Assembly (NCBI RefSeq): GCF_000251105.1
Contig: NC_017034.1
Location: 1,116,001 to 1,180,000, forward strand
Origin: Methanocella conradii HZ254
Lineage (GTDB): Archaea > Halobacteriota > Methanocellia > Methanocellales > Methanocellaceae
Reading direction: 5' to 3'
DNA length: 64,000 bases
Shown one piece after another: positions 17,264 through 26,100 of this stretch (positions are counted from its first letter, which is position 1; each line of letters opens with the position of its first letter). Position numbers and translations under genes: made by a program. The notes below the pieces were generated by a model, which saw nothing but the letters and a program-made list of their open reading frames with translations, was not told the origin of the DNA and ran no database searches.

Positions 17264-17782
17264 TTATGCTTTTATCGTCCTGGGCTTTGCGATTATCTCC
17301 CTGACTTCGAGCTGGTCGAAGGCCTCGGACTTTGCCGGCTTTATGACGAGAGCCGTGTCCACGCCTTTTTTAGTGCCTCCGAGGCAGATGGCATCGCTGT
17401 CATCCCCTTCGTCCAGGTATGCGGCGATCATCCCCAGCTCTACTGCTACCTTAAAGCCCTCGCCCATCCGGCGATAGGCGGTTTTCATGTCATGTGGGTA
17501 TGTGTAGGGTATATCCTTATAAAAGCAGACTCGTATGCCATTGCCCTTTAATTGTGCCAGTATCTCGCTCGAAAAGACGTTAGGGTCGGTTCCGACCACA
17601 GTCATTTTTATCTCCGAATTCTTGAACAGGTTGTACGCTTTTTGTGCCGTCTGGCCGCTCTTAGACGGTATAAAGGCCCGCTTTATCCCGTACTTTTGCG
17701 CCCACTCCCTCACCATCTTCAAGGTTGCGTTGGTATTCCTTTCGCCAGGGGCGGTAAAGTAGTATACTATCTCTTTTATCAT
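17264..17782 (-). CDS. Pyruvate kinase C-terminal (alpha/beta) domain-like protein
   Basis: A 172-residue cytosolic protein resembling the isolated C-terminal alpha/beta domain of pyruvate kinase, found as a stand-alone conserved protein in many archaea and anaerobes. Supporting features are the alternating strand-helix pattern and segments such as 'KRAFIPSKSGQTAQKAY' and 'MTVVGTDPNVFSSEI'. No catalytic barrel is present, so it is not a pyruvate kinase. Function unknown; a binding or regulatory role is possible. Convergent with the ACT gene, six bases apart. Confidence 0.65.
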   Translation of the reverse strand: MIKEIVYYFTAPGERNTNATLKMVREWAQKYGIKRAFIPSKSGQTAQKAYNLFKNSEIKMTVVGTDPNVFSSEILAQLKGNGIRVCFYKDIPYTYPHDMKTAYRRMGEGFKVAVELGMIAAYLDEGDDSDAICLGGTKKGVDTALVIKPAKSEAFDQLEVREIIAKPRTIKA

Positions 17783-18076
17783 ATATGCCCATATTATTAT
17801 AATTGTAAGGATTGGACATTAATCTATTGGTCGCCCGGCCGCGTTGAATGACGATACGATCGTAAGCTATCGTTTACCGGTTTTCGTGTTTCCATGCCAG
17901 GTGCCAGCCGCACAAACCACTAATACACGCGAGCCTTAAAAACCGCCTCACGAGTAAACGATAAAAAGAAGCTTATAATAGCATCATCATTAACACAACA
18001 AAAAAATACATACCTATTTATACTATGTGCGTCTTCTAGGGTGTGCAGAGAACATCGCTCTGAATGAGAAATCGAC
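17783..18076. other. Divergent intergenic region
   Basis: 294 bases between divergent genes. TATA-like TATTTATACT near 18013-18023 suits the downstream zinc-ribbon gene. I see no tRNA-type T-loop and no open frame worth calling. Confidence 0.45.
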
Positions 18077-18244
18077 ATGAGTTATAGCGGATTTAGCGGC
18101 CGAAGGAGCTTCGGCCCAAGAGAGATGCACAAGGCCATTTGTGCAGATTGTAAAGTAGAGTGTGAAGTGCCGTTCAAGCCCACCGAAGGCAGGCCCGTGT
18201 ATTGCCGGGATTGCCTCCCCAAGCATAGGAAGCCCAGGTTCTAA
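18077..18244 (+). CDS. Small CxxC...CxxC zinc-ribbon protein
   Basis: A 55-residue basic protein. Cysteine pairs sit at C22/C25 (CADC) and C43/C46 (CRDC), with an extra C29, and the tail is Lys/Arg/His-rich. This matches the short archaeal 'CxxC-x17-CxxC' zinc-ribbon proteins, thought to bind nucleic acid. The N-terminal Ser/Gly/Arg segment (GFSGRRSFGPR) is typical of that group. It lies just before aIF1A, which could hint at an RNA- or ribosome-linked role (inference). Confidence 0.75.
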   Translation: MSYSGFSGRRSFGPREMHKAICADCKVECEVPFKPTEGRPVYCRDCLPKHRKPRF

Positions 18245-18296
18245 AATTTTTAAATTTTAGCGCACTCATTTTAAATTTTTTATTTTATGCGGAGGT

Positions 18297-18638
18297 GTGA
18301 TACTGTATAAGCCGAATCAAAAAGGAAAGAAGCCGGTAAACGCGGGTGGCGAGGCCATCAGGGTGAGGACTCCACGGAAAGCGGATGGAGAAATACTGGG
18401 CACGGTGACGAAGCTGTTGGGCGGGAATCATCTAAGCGTCCGTTGCCTGGATAACGTGACCAGGATGTGCAGGATCCGGGGCAAGATGAAGAAGAGGGCA
18501 TGGATTCGTGAAGGCGACGTGGTCATCGTGGTCCCATGGCCTTTCCAGGACGAGAAAGGCGACGTTACCTGGAGGTATACCGGCCCGCAGGTCGACTGGC
18601 TTACGCGGAAAGGCTTTCTTAATGCCCCAAAGACGTAA
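18297..18638 (+). CDS. Translation initiation factor aIF1A
   Basis: About 113 residues of the aIF1A (eIF1A) family: an S1/OB fold with 'GGNHLSVRCLDNVTRMCRIRGKMKKR' split around the RNA-binding surface, and 'WIREGDVVIVVPW'. It occupies the ribosomal A site during initiation. The start is uncertain: GGAGGT at 18291-18296 directly abuts the GTG at 18297, which is too close, whereas a CTG at 18303 has normal spacing. Either gives nearly the same protein. Confidence 0.93.
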   Translation: MILYKPNQKGKKPVNAGGEAIRVRTPRKADGEILGTVTKLLGGNHLSVRCLDNVTRMCRIRGKMKKRAWIREGDVVIVVPWPFQDEKGDVTWRYTGPQVDWLTRKGFLNAPKT

Positions 18639-18650
18639 AATACAGGACTG

Positions 18651-18827
18651 ATGAAGTATATTTCGCTGGCGATTCATAACAATGAGCTGATATTGATTAG
18701 CGGCATGGAAGAATTTGCCTCCCATTTTTGCTATTCTAAGAAGCAGCGGCAGGGCGTAGTCGATGCACCACCCCAGGCGTCAATAGTCATCGACGATGAG
18801 CTAGACATGGATGAAGACATGGAATAG
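18651..18827 (+). CDS. Small hypothetical acidic-tailed protein
   Basis: A 58-residue protein that begins 'MKYISLAIHNNELIL' and ends in an acidic tail (DDELDMDEDME). It has one cysteine and no known domain. It follows aIF1A by 12 bases on the same strand and precedes the methyltransferase by 30, so it is probably part of the same transcript. The protein-like composition supports it; a conserved family is not recognised. Confidence 0.5.
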   Translation: MKYISLAIHNNELILISGMEEFASHFCYSKKQRQGVVDAPPQASIVIDDELDMDEDME

Positions 18828-18857
18828 CTACTTTTCTCGTCTTCCCCTGAGCGAAAG

Positions 18858-19793
18858 ATGAATCAGGAGGTAATAATAAAAATTAGCGCGATGCCTAAAA
18901 GGAATGGTACGTCTACCAGCCGGTTTGGCTCTCCCGGGCGAATAAGCCATGACTCCACCAGGTTTTATGAGAGCCGCCTTTATGAGGATTTCAAGCTCGA
19001 TAAGGATGTTGAGCATATAGAAGGTGAGATGCCGCCAGGCGTTATCGACAAGATTTTTTGCAGGTCAAGCGAGGAGATGAAGGAACTGCCGGATGATAGC
19101 GTGCACCTCATGGTCACCTCGCCTCCCTATAACGCTGGAAAGGAGTATGATGATGATTTAACCTTAGAGGAATACCTCGGCTTTTTGTCTAGGGTTTGGA
19201 GGGAGGTTTACAGGGTTTTGGTGCCCGGAGGCAGGGCTTGCGTTAATGTGGCTAACCTTGGCAGGAAGCCCTACCTGCCCCTTCATTCTTTTATAATTAA
19301 GGACATGCTCGATATCGGGTTTTTAATGAGGGGTGAGATAATCTGGAATAAGGCGGCGGGTGCGAGTCCCTCGACGGCCTGGGGTAGCTGGCGGTCGGCA
19401 AAAAACCCTACTTTGAGGGACGTGCATGAGTATATCCTGGTGTTTTCAAAGAAAGCGTTTGCCAGGAGTGGCAGTAAGAAGAGGTCTACTATCACGAGAG
19501 AAGAATTTTTGGAGTTTACGAAAAGCGTGTGGACGTTTGGAGGCGAATCGGCGAGAAGGGTGGGCCACCCCGCACCTTTCCCCGCGGAGCTGCCCTTGAG
19601 ATGCATTAAGCTGTACACTTTCGAGGGTGACGTCGTGCTTGACCCGTTCATGGGCAGCGGGACTACGGCGCTTGCAGCAGTACAGTGCGGCCGGCACTTC
19701 GTGGGATACGAGACCAACCCTGAATATATTAACCTGGCAAGCGCGAGGCTTCAAGAGATTATGGTAAAGTATAAAAGCCATAATAAAGTATAG
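18858..19793 (+). CDS. Beta-class site-specific DNA methyltransferase (probable cytosine-N4)
   Basis: A 311-residue enzyme. The catalytic motif TSPPYN comes first and the SAM-binding motif 'DPFMGSGTTALAA' last, the beta-class order; a Ser in S-P-P-Y favours N4-cytosine methylation, as in archaeal CTAG methylases, though N6-adenine cannot be excluded. The variable target-recognition part lies between ('AGASPSTAWGSWRSAKNPT'). No restriction endonuclease gene is adjacent, so it looks like an orphan methylase. The start is uncertain: the ATG at 18858 has only a weak ribosome site, and the ATG at 18891 (MPKRNG) is possible. Confidence 0.85.
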   Translation: MNQEVIIKISAMPKRNGTSTSRFGSPGRISHDSTRFYESRLYEDFKLDKDVEHIEGEMPPGVIDKIFCRSSEEMKELPDDSVHLMVTSPPYNAGKEYDDDLTLEEYLGFLSRVWREVYRVLVPGGRACVNVANLGRKPYLPLHSFIIKDMLDIGFLMRGEIIWNKAAGASPSTAWGSWRSAKNPTLRDVHEYILVFSKKAFARSGSKKRSTITREEFLEFTKSVWTFGGESARRVGHPAPFPAELPLRCIKLYTFEGDVVLDPFMGSGTTALAAVQCGRHFVGYETNPEYINLASARLQEIMVKYKSHNKV

Positions 19794-19799
19794 CCCTTA

Positions 19800-20330
19800 A
19801 TGGGCTACCTATCATTATTAATAGACAATATACCATTATTCTTCTTGCTAGCCTCTCTTATCATCGGCTGCACGACGGCCTTCTACGCATACCTTCTTCA
19901 AAAGCTAAAGAATCGGTATATCTCGTATGCCATTCCGCTTATGATAATCGTCTTATGGACTTTATGGGTGGCATCTCAGGAGTACCATGGCCCCACACTC
20001 GACATCGTAAATTGTGGGTATACGCTCCTGTATTATCCTATGATAGTCGTCTCTATACTGCCTTTAATGGACTATTTCATTAAGCTTGATAAAAGATGGG
20101 CAGCGGCGTTTATCGTAGCTACTGCAGTCATGTTCATACTACTGGCATACAATGGACTAAAAGGAGAGCAGGCAATAGTAATGCCTGGCACTCCCTTATC
20201 TTATAGCCTCGTACAACACATAATCTCTTTGATTTCTAGAGCTGTATGTGTCATTGCTGGATATATGGCGATTATAGTGGCGGTAAAAGCGCTGGAATGT
20301 CGAAATAAGAGGATATCAACAAATAATTAA
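19800..20330 (+). CDS. Integral membrane protein, function unknown
   Basis: A 176-residue very hydrophobic protein with five predicted membrane helices (around residues 10-32, 41-58, 72-90, 98-118 and 140-163). There is no signal motif or catalytic residue pattern I recognise. It starts six bases after the methyltransferase stop, so the two may be cotranscribed, although composition shifts slightly toward A+T here. A transporter, sensor or anchor role cannot be told from the sequence. Confidence 0.65.
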   Translation: MGYLSLLIDNIPLFFLLASLIIGCTTAFYAYLLQKLKNRYISYAIPLMIIVLWTLWVASQEYHGPTLDIVNCGYTLLYYPMIVVSILPLMDYFIKLDKRWAAAFIVATAVMFILLAYNGLKGEQAIVMPGTPLSYSLVQHIISLISRAVCVIAGYMAIIVAVKALECRNKRISTNN

Positions 20331-20333
20331 TAT

Positions 20334-20347
20334 CCACCTTCTGGTGG
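20334..20347 (+). terminator. Short hairpin after the membrane protein gene
   Basis: CCACC-TTCT-GGTGG, a 5-bp stem with a 4-base loop just after the stop codon. A TATA-like CTTAAATA for the next gene follows near 20354. Confidence 0.35.
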
Positions 20348-20443
20348 CGCCAGCTTAAATAGTAAATACGGCTCTCCATCATTAACTTGATAAATGTCAA
20401 CGCCTTCATAGGGGGCGGAGCGTAAAGTTTTAGGGGTTTATTT

Positions 20444-20680
20444 GTGAAATTGGGAGCGCCATATGAGGCCATCATCGAGAAGCTGATTAAGAGAGAGTAT
20501 GCCGGGAACCGTACAGAGGCTATCAGGCAGGCACTGGTAGCATATGACCATATGCTCGAAGAGGAAGAAGCCTATCTCGTACGCCAGAAAGTGGAAGAGG
20601 TGATGGAAGAGATTGAGAGCGGCAGGCCAGGAAGCGTGGCCTTTAATGCTCCAAATCCGGCTATCCGAGAAGGACCTTGA
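20444..20680 (+). CDS. Ribbon-helix-helix antitoxin-like protein without a toxin
   Basis: A 78-residue protein that opens with 'KLGAPYEAIIEKLIKREYAG' and 'NRTEAIRQAL', a ribbon-helix-helix type DNA-binding fold, followed by an acidic helix. Proteins like this are usually antitoxins whose gene precedes a RelE or PIN toxin, but no toxin frame follows. The last 15 residues are unlike an antitoxin end; an overlapping frame there reads 'MLQIRLSEKDLDEIND', which looks more natural, so a late frameshift is possible. The GTG start at 20444 follows AGGGG. Confidence 0.55.
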   Translation: MKLGAPYEAIIEKLIKREYAGNRTEAIRQALVAYDHMLEEEEAYLVRQKVEEVMEEIESGRPGSVAFNAPNPAIREGP

Positions 20681-20704
20681 CGAGATAAATGATTAATGGT
20701 CTTT

Positions 20705-21196
20705 TTATAATATCCTTTGAAATGCGCCTCTGAATTTTTCCGCATTTCTTGCAGTTAGGACGAGCTCCTTGATTTCTGGAGGCAGCTGGCTGTCTTGCCA
20801 CCTCATTTCCTCTTCGGCTGGCTTGCCTGCGCTTTTTGCGGCTTTAAGGGCATAAAGTGCCGCCCCAATCGAGTGGTCGGCCATGTGTGCGGTCGCGGCC
20901 GCATGCGCCACGCTTCGAGCCACAGCGGCTGCGGTAGGGCTTGACGCTTCCCTCGCTGCCTCATGCGCTTTCAATGCAGCTTTCCTTGCATCTCCAGTTG
21001 AGGCGTTTCCCTGTCTCCATTCTTCTGCCACGCTTAGCGCATCAGTCAATCTCCCGTCTATGCTATCTCCATAAAGGCATAGCACATGCTTTGCGCAGTC
21101 GCAGGCCCATCTTATTAGCTGATGGTGTTGCTCCTTTTTTAGAGGCCCGCAGCGGTGTTCGGCCACGAATCGCTTGTCTCTCATGTCCGGTGCCAT
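20705..21196 (-). CDS. Imm5-like putative immunity protein
   Basis: A 163-residue helical, Ala-rich protein. The opening 'RDKRFVAEHRCGPLKKEQHH' and the repeated Ala/His helices ('ALKAHEAAREASSPTAAAVA', 'SVAHAAATAHMADHSIGAAL') match the Imm5-like family found beside polymorphic toxins in bacteria. No toxin gene is next to it, so it may protect against toxins of neighbours or be a stray gene. The ATG at 21184 (MRDKRF) resembles the usual family start better than the one at 21196. It sits at the edge of the A+T-rich island that precedes the CRISPR array. Confidence 0.65.
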   Translation of the reverse strand: MAPDMRDKRFVAEHRCGPLKKEQHHQLIRWACDCAKHVLCLYGDSIDGRLTDALSVAEEWRQGNASTGDARKAALKAHEAAREASSPTAAAVARSVAHAAATAHMADHSIGAALYALKAAKSAGKPAEEEMRWQDSQLPPEIKELVLTARNAEKFRGAFQRIL

Positions 21197-21264
21197 TCCT
21201 TGCTAAGGGACGATGTTTACTTTTTACTATAGAAAAATTACCGGGAAATAGTATTATCCTCGTA

Positions 21265-21301
21265 CTTTCAATCCTCATTTTCCGGGGACACCTCCTGAAA
21301 C
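21265..21301. repeat. Solitary degenerate CRISPR repeat
   Basis: 37 bases aligning without gaps to the array repeat at 23126-29088, with 32 of 37 identical. Mismatches are at repeat positions 18, 21, 28, 30 and 31 in plus-strand orientation. It has the same orientation as the array and lies 1.8 kb from its left end. No second repeat follows. Confidence 0.85.
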
Positions 21302-21696
21302 TTGGACGCGTTTGGCTTCCCATACTAGAGAGAAAAATGACATGAACTCCATTGGTACATACCCACATGGAATATAATGGACAATCTCCTCCCGTATTTC
21401 ATAAAAAGAAGCATTCTGAACCCCTTATACTTTGTTCCATGAAATATATAAGGTTTTTTCCTGAAAAACTCCCCTTTGGATGCACATTTGTCATATACCG
21501 ATGGAACAGCATATAGGGGGATTCTCTCGCCTCGTATCTTCCAATATTTTTCTACCTACTAAAAGAGTGGAGGATTAGTTTTCCTAGATTCGAGGGGTTC
21601 TTGCTCCTCTTTCATATATGTTTTTTGGTACTTGTCGGGGGTTTCTTTTTTCTTCAGGTGCCATAAAAAATAGTATAAAATGGGAAACTCATTTTC

Positions 21697-21728
21697 TAGC
21701 AAGTCTTCTAATATTAGAAGACTTGCTA
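21697..21728. repeat. 32-bp perfect palindrome
   Basis: Arms of 16 bases, TAGCAAGTCTTCTAAT and its exact complement, meet with no spacer. It stands 187 bases upstream of the membrane protein gene. It could be an operator for a dimeric regulator, a bidirectional terminator hairpin or a recombination site. Confidence 0.85.
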
Positions 21729-21914
21729 TGAATCTGGGGATGAAAAGAATTTTTCTATGTAATATTATCGTGAAGTAGCGTTTTAGATGGTATTCTTGAA
21801 ATCCAATAGTTTATCCCTCATTTCATTTTAACCAATCACGGGACTTTTTCTGAATTTCAGAGAATGCTACGGGATTATTAATGTCTTTTGTGATATTATG
21901 GTAACGGTGATATT

Positions 21915-22523
21915 ATGAGCGATGTGAACGAACTTAAAGAAGTATTAAGTGACCTGGAGAAAAAGTTAATTAGTGTAGAGAAAATATTTGCAGCCTTTCC
22001 ATTTGCATTGTGGATGGTGATCATGCTATTCTACTCTAATGTAACAGCGGTTCTTCAGGTCTCATGGGAATTTAACATGGTCTACTGGGCAGCGGCAGTG
22101 ATAATAGCAGTATTTTTAATGGCAAAGTGCTGGGAAAAAGTTGCTCAATTATCTAGGGTTATGGATAAGAATGTAGTGCTCTCAAAAACGAAAGTATTCA
22201 TGCTAACAGGACTACCATGGATAATAGGTGCTATCATAGGATGGGTAATCATTCCCATGATACATCTATCAGTTAATCCAGAGGTAAACATAGCATTAGG
22301 TCTAATTAGCTTCATAGTGATATCAGTGTTCGGAATGTTTCTGGCAATGGCAAAATATACAGTGCAAAAAGAGATGATACCTGCTTTTATAATTCCACTC
22401 GTTAATATTCCCTTAGTATTGGGGGCAACTAATGCAATGGAAGTTGCATGTAGCAGTATTGCATTAGGCTACACCTTAACAATATTATGGTATCTTTATA
22501 GCGCATTTAAAGTCCACATGTAG
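21915..22523 (+). CDS. Membrane protein with N-terminal coiled segment, function unknown
   Basis: A 202-residue protein. A short charged, possibly coiled N-terminus (residues 1-26) is followed by six hydrophobic helices ('ALWMVIMLFYSNV', 'WAAAVIIAVFLM', 'WIIGAIIGWVIIPM', 'ALGLISFIVISVFGMF', 'FIIPLVNIPLVLG', 'ALGYTLTILWYLY'). No family is recognised. Its neighbour eight bases downstream is a winged-helix regulator; membrane protein plus regulator pairs are common in methanogens and often self-regulate. Codon use is A+T-rich compared with genes left of 21.2 kb, pointing to acquisition. Confidence 0.65.
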   Translation: MSDVNELKEVLSDLEKKLISVEKIFAAFPFALWMVIMLFYSNVTAVLQVSWEFNMVYWAAAVIIAVFLMAKCWEKVAQLSRVMDKNVVLSKTKVFMLTGLPWIIGAIIGWVIIPMIHLSVNPEVNIALGLISFIVISVFGMFLAMAKYTVQKEMIPAFIIPLVNIPLVLGATNAMEVACSSIALGYTLTILWYLYSAFKVHM

Positions 22524-22531
22524 GGGTTATC

Positions 22532-22834
22532 ATGGAATTGAAGAAACTGATGGAAAACCGGTTACTAGGCAACCCCATCCGACTAGCCATCATGCTATAC
22601 CTACTCACCAGAAGACGCGTCTTATTCAAAGACCTTCAAAATGTCTTGGAAATAACCCCTGGAAACTTAGATTCGCACCTAAAATCTCTTGAAGAATACA
22701 ATTATATAAAAAGAGGGAAAATATTAGCAGACAGGCCCAGGACAGCAATAGAGATAACCGAAAATGGCGTTCAAGAGCTAGTTAGATATATGGAAATGCT
22801 CAAAGAAACATTGGGAATGTCAACAAAAATTTGA
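22532..22834 (+). CDS. Winged-helix transcriptional regulator
   Basis: A 100-residue protein consisting of one winged helix-turn-helix ('NPIRLAIMLYLL', 'LQNVLEITPGNLDSHLKSLE', then the wing 'GKILADRPRTAIEITENGVQ'), similar to short ArsR/MarR-like regulators of archaea. No metal-binding cysteines are present. It is coupled to the upstream membrane protein and probably regulates the pair; the palindrome at 21697-21728 is a candidate binding site (inference). Confidence 0.75.
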   Translation: MELKKLMENRLLGNPIRLAIMLYLLTRRRVLFKDLQNVLEITPGNLDSHLKSLEEYNYIKRGKILADRPRTAIEITENGVQELVRYMEMLKETLGMSTKI

Positions 22835-23125
22835 AGTTATTGTTTTTAGATTTTTTTAGTATTGTAGGTTGTTGATTTGAAAGGATTTCTTTAAGTTTTG
22901 TTTTTAGAATGTTATGGAAGTTTCAGCTCATACGATTCTATCATTTACATTTATTGGATAGAGGATGAAGAGATAATTTTAGTCGCCACATAAACCACGA
23001 TGGAATCATATAAGTTCCACAAAAGAGACTATTTCACTTTTTGGGGTCTTAGATGTAATTGACTAGTATGCCAAGAATGTATTCAAATTCATTAATCCTT
23101 TTAAGATATGATGATAAGTTGAATA
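22835..23125. other. A+T-rich flank of the CRISPR array, left side
   Basis: 291 bases without a gene. If the array were transcribed rightward this would be the leader. I prefer the opposite direction, making this the distal (trailer) side, because the only imperfect repeat of the array and the lone degenerate repeat are on this side. Confidence 0.45.
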
Positions 23126-26100
23126 TTTTCAATCCTCATTTTGCGAGGACACATTTTGAAACCGGCTCTCAGAAACCTAAAACTAATCGGTTACAGCTTT
23201 CAATCCTCATTTTGCGAGGACACATTTTGAAACTTCCCAGACCAGCAAGCCCAATGTGGTGTCCCCGCCTTTCAATCCTCATTTTGCGAGGACACATTTT
23301 GAAACTGGCAGGCCGAGCTGGTAGTGGAGGGCAGGTATACCCTCTTTCAATCCTCATTTTGCGAGGACACATTTTGAAACTCTCACCCGCTCGTAGACCC
23401 CAAGTGGGTTGAGCTGCTTTCAATCCTCATTTTGCGAGGACACATTTTGAAACCGGCTGGAAAACGTGAGCAAGAACATCCTCCCAGAGGTCTTTCAATC
23501 CTCATTTTGCGAGGACACATTTTGAAACTACTACCTCCTCGCAGAACACGTAGAACCGGTCAGCTTTCAATCCTCATTTTGCGAGGACACATTTTGAAAC
23601 TCAATTTGGGATTATTATGAGTGATAAGGATATGCTTTCAATCCTCATTTTGCGAGGACACATTTTGAAACTCATTCTTATACCCGACCACAAATTCCAA
23701 GACGTGTCTTTCAATCCTCATTTTGCGAGGACACATTTTGAAACGGAAGGATGATACGGGGGGTAGTGGGAAGGGTGAGAACTTTCAATCCTCATTTTGC
23801 GAGGACACATTTTGAAACGTTATAAAAAAACTCCATGGAAAATTCCCTGGCCAGCTTTCAATCCTCATTTTGCGAGGACACATTTTGAAACATTCAAATA
23901 GACTCTTATTTCCTCAAGTTTTTTTTGCTTTCAATCCTCATTTTGCGAGGACACATTTTGAAACGAAGGCAAGAACATGATATGGTCAACAATACATTGG
24001 TCCTTTCAATCCTCATTTTGCGAGGACACATTTTGAAACCGATAGGCCCGGACAGGGCCGCCATGCTACTTATAACTTTCAATCCTCATTTTGCGAGGAC
24101 ACATTTTGAAACCGATATGCCCGGACAGGGCCGCCATGCTACTTATAACTTTCAATCCTCATTTTGCGAGGACACATTTTGAAACATAGCCAATAAATTT
24201 GGTTCTAACAAACAAAAACCCACTTTCAATCCTCATTTTGCGAGGACACATTTTGAAACAACAGTATCAGGGGCATCATCAGGCGCATGTTGATGCGCTT
24301 TCAATCCTCATTTTGCGAGGACACATTTTGAAACAAATAATAAAAAAATAGAACAAGAAACCCAAGAACCTTTCAATCCTCATTTTGCGAGGACACATTT
24401 TGAAACTACAATATTCGACCATCCTCCCCAATGGGGCTGCGTCTTTCAATCCTCATTTTGCGAGGACACATTTTGAAACCACCATCCTGTTTATATTTAT
24501 AGTGAGGGATAAATACTTTCAATCCTCATTTTGCGAGGACACATTTTGAAACCCGAACACGCCAGCCAGATTGACGGGTAGCAAAGACTTTCAATCCTCA
24601 TTTTGCGAGGACACATTTTGAAACAAGGACTTTCTAACTTCTCTAAAAATCGCCTTACGTCTTTCAATCCTCATTTTGCGAGGACACATTTTGAAACTTT
24701 GGACAACGCCGCCACAAGTGTTGAAATGTTGAACTTTCAATCCTCATTTTGCGAGGACACATTTTGAAACCATCCTAACTTTTGACGAGTTAGTAAAAAC
24801 CTATAACTTTCAATCCTCATTTTGCGAGGACACATTTTGAAACACCTAATCAACGGCATCCAAATCCACCACCAAAGGCACTTTCAATCCTCATTTTGCG
24901 AGGACACATTTTGAAACAACAGCCAGATAGAATGGAGTCTAATGATGGTGTTAAACTTTCAATCCTCATTTTGCGAGGACACATTTTGAAACCGGTTATG
25001 CCCTCAAGTATTTTACCGATATCGTCTTTCAATCCTCATTTTGCGAGGACACATTTTGAAACTTTGCAGATTCATATATCCGGTTTTATTCACGATTCTT
25101 TCAATCCTCATTTTGCGAGGACACATTTTGAAACACCCAAACAAGGAGGGAATATAAATATGGCAACTTTCTTTCAATCCTCATTTTGCGAGGACACATT
25201 TTGAAACGTGGCGCCCATCCTCTGTTCCATGTACTGTTTAAATCCTTTCAATCCTCATTTTGCGAGGACACATTTTGAAACCCCTATTGTTAGCAATTAT
25301 TTAACATTTGCTAACAACTTTCAATCCTCATTTTGCGAGGACACATTTTGAAACATACGCGTCCAAATCGAGATGAGCCGCGCACTAAACTTTCAATCCT
25401 CATTTTGCGAGGACACATTTTGAAACTGCCCTGGAGGGTTGACGGGTACCGCGTCTACCGGGCTTTCAATCCTCATTTTGCGAGGACACATTTTGAAACC
25501 AGTGGGGAGCCTATACGTTATGACGCCTAATGGGTCTTTCAATCCTCATTTTGCGAGGACACATTTTGAAACTGGTAATGACGTCTAGCGGCGAAGGCAC
25601 GATCCGAATCTTTCAATCCTCATTTTGCGAGGACACATTTTGAAACCAGACTGGCGAGCGCGTCGGCTACTGGGACGCCCGTCTTTCAATCCTCATTTTG
25701 CGAGGACACATTTTGAAACTGTGGTAGTAGTGTTGTAGGCGAGACGTGGGTGGTCTTTCAATCCTCATTTTGCGAGGACACATTTTGAAACTTTGTTATC
25801 TTGTTCGGCTTCGGGGTTGTGGTCACGACTTTCAATCCTCATTTTGCGAGGACACATTTTGAAACGGATGGTCCTCGTGCCAGGTGGATACGCAACCCTC
25901 ACCTTTCAATCCTCATTTTGCGAGGACACATTTTGAAACACCGTCAGGATAGGCTATACATGCCCGTCAGACCGGCTTTCAATCCTCATTTTGCGAGGAC
26001 ACATTTTGAAACGCTGTTCCAAGGCTCTCGCCTTAGGGTGCTCGTGTACTTTCAATCCTCATTTTGCGAGGACACATTTTGAAACTAAGAAGTATGGTTA

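Larger units (their letters stand above)
21197..21914. other. A+T-rich noncoding stretch with repeat remnant and palindrome
   Basis: About 720 bases with no supported gene. It contains a degenerate CRISPR repeat (21265-21301) and a 32-bp perfect palindrome (21697-21728). Base composition is visibly more A+T-rich than the chromosome on its left and matches the two genes on its right, which suggests an insertion. Confidence 0.6.
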
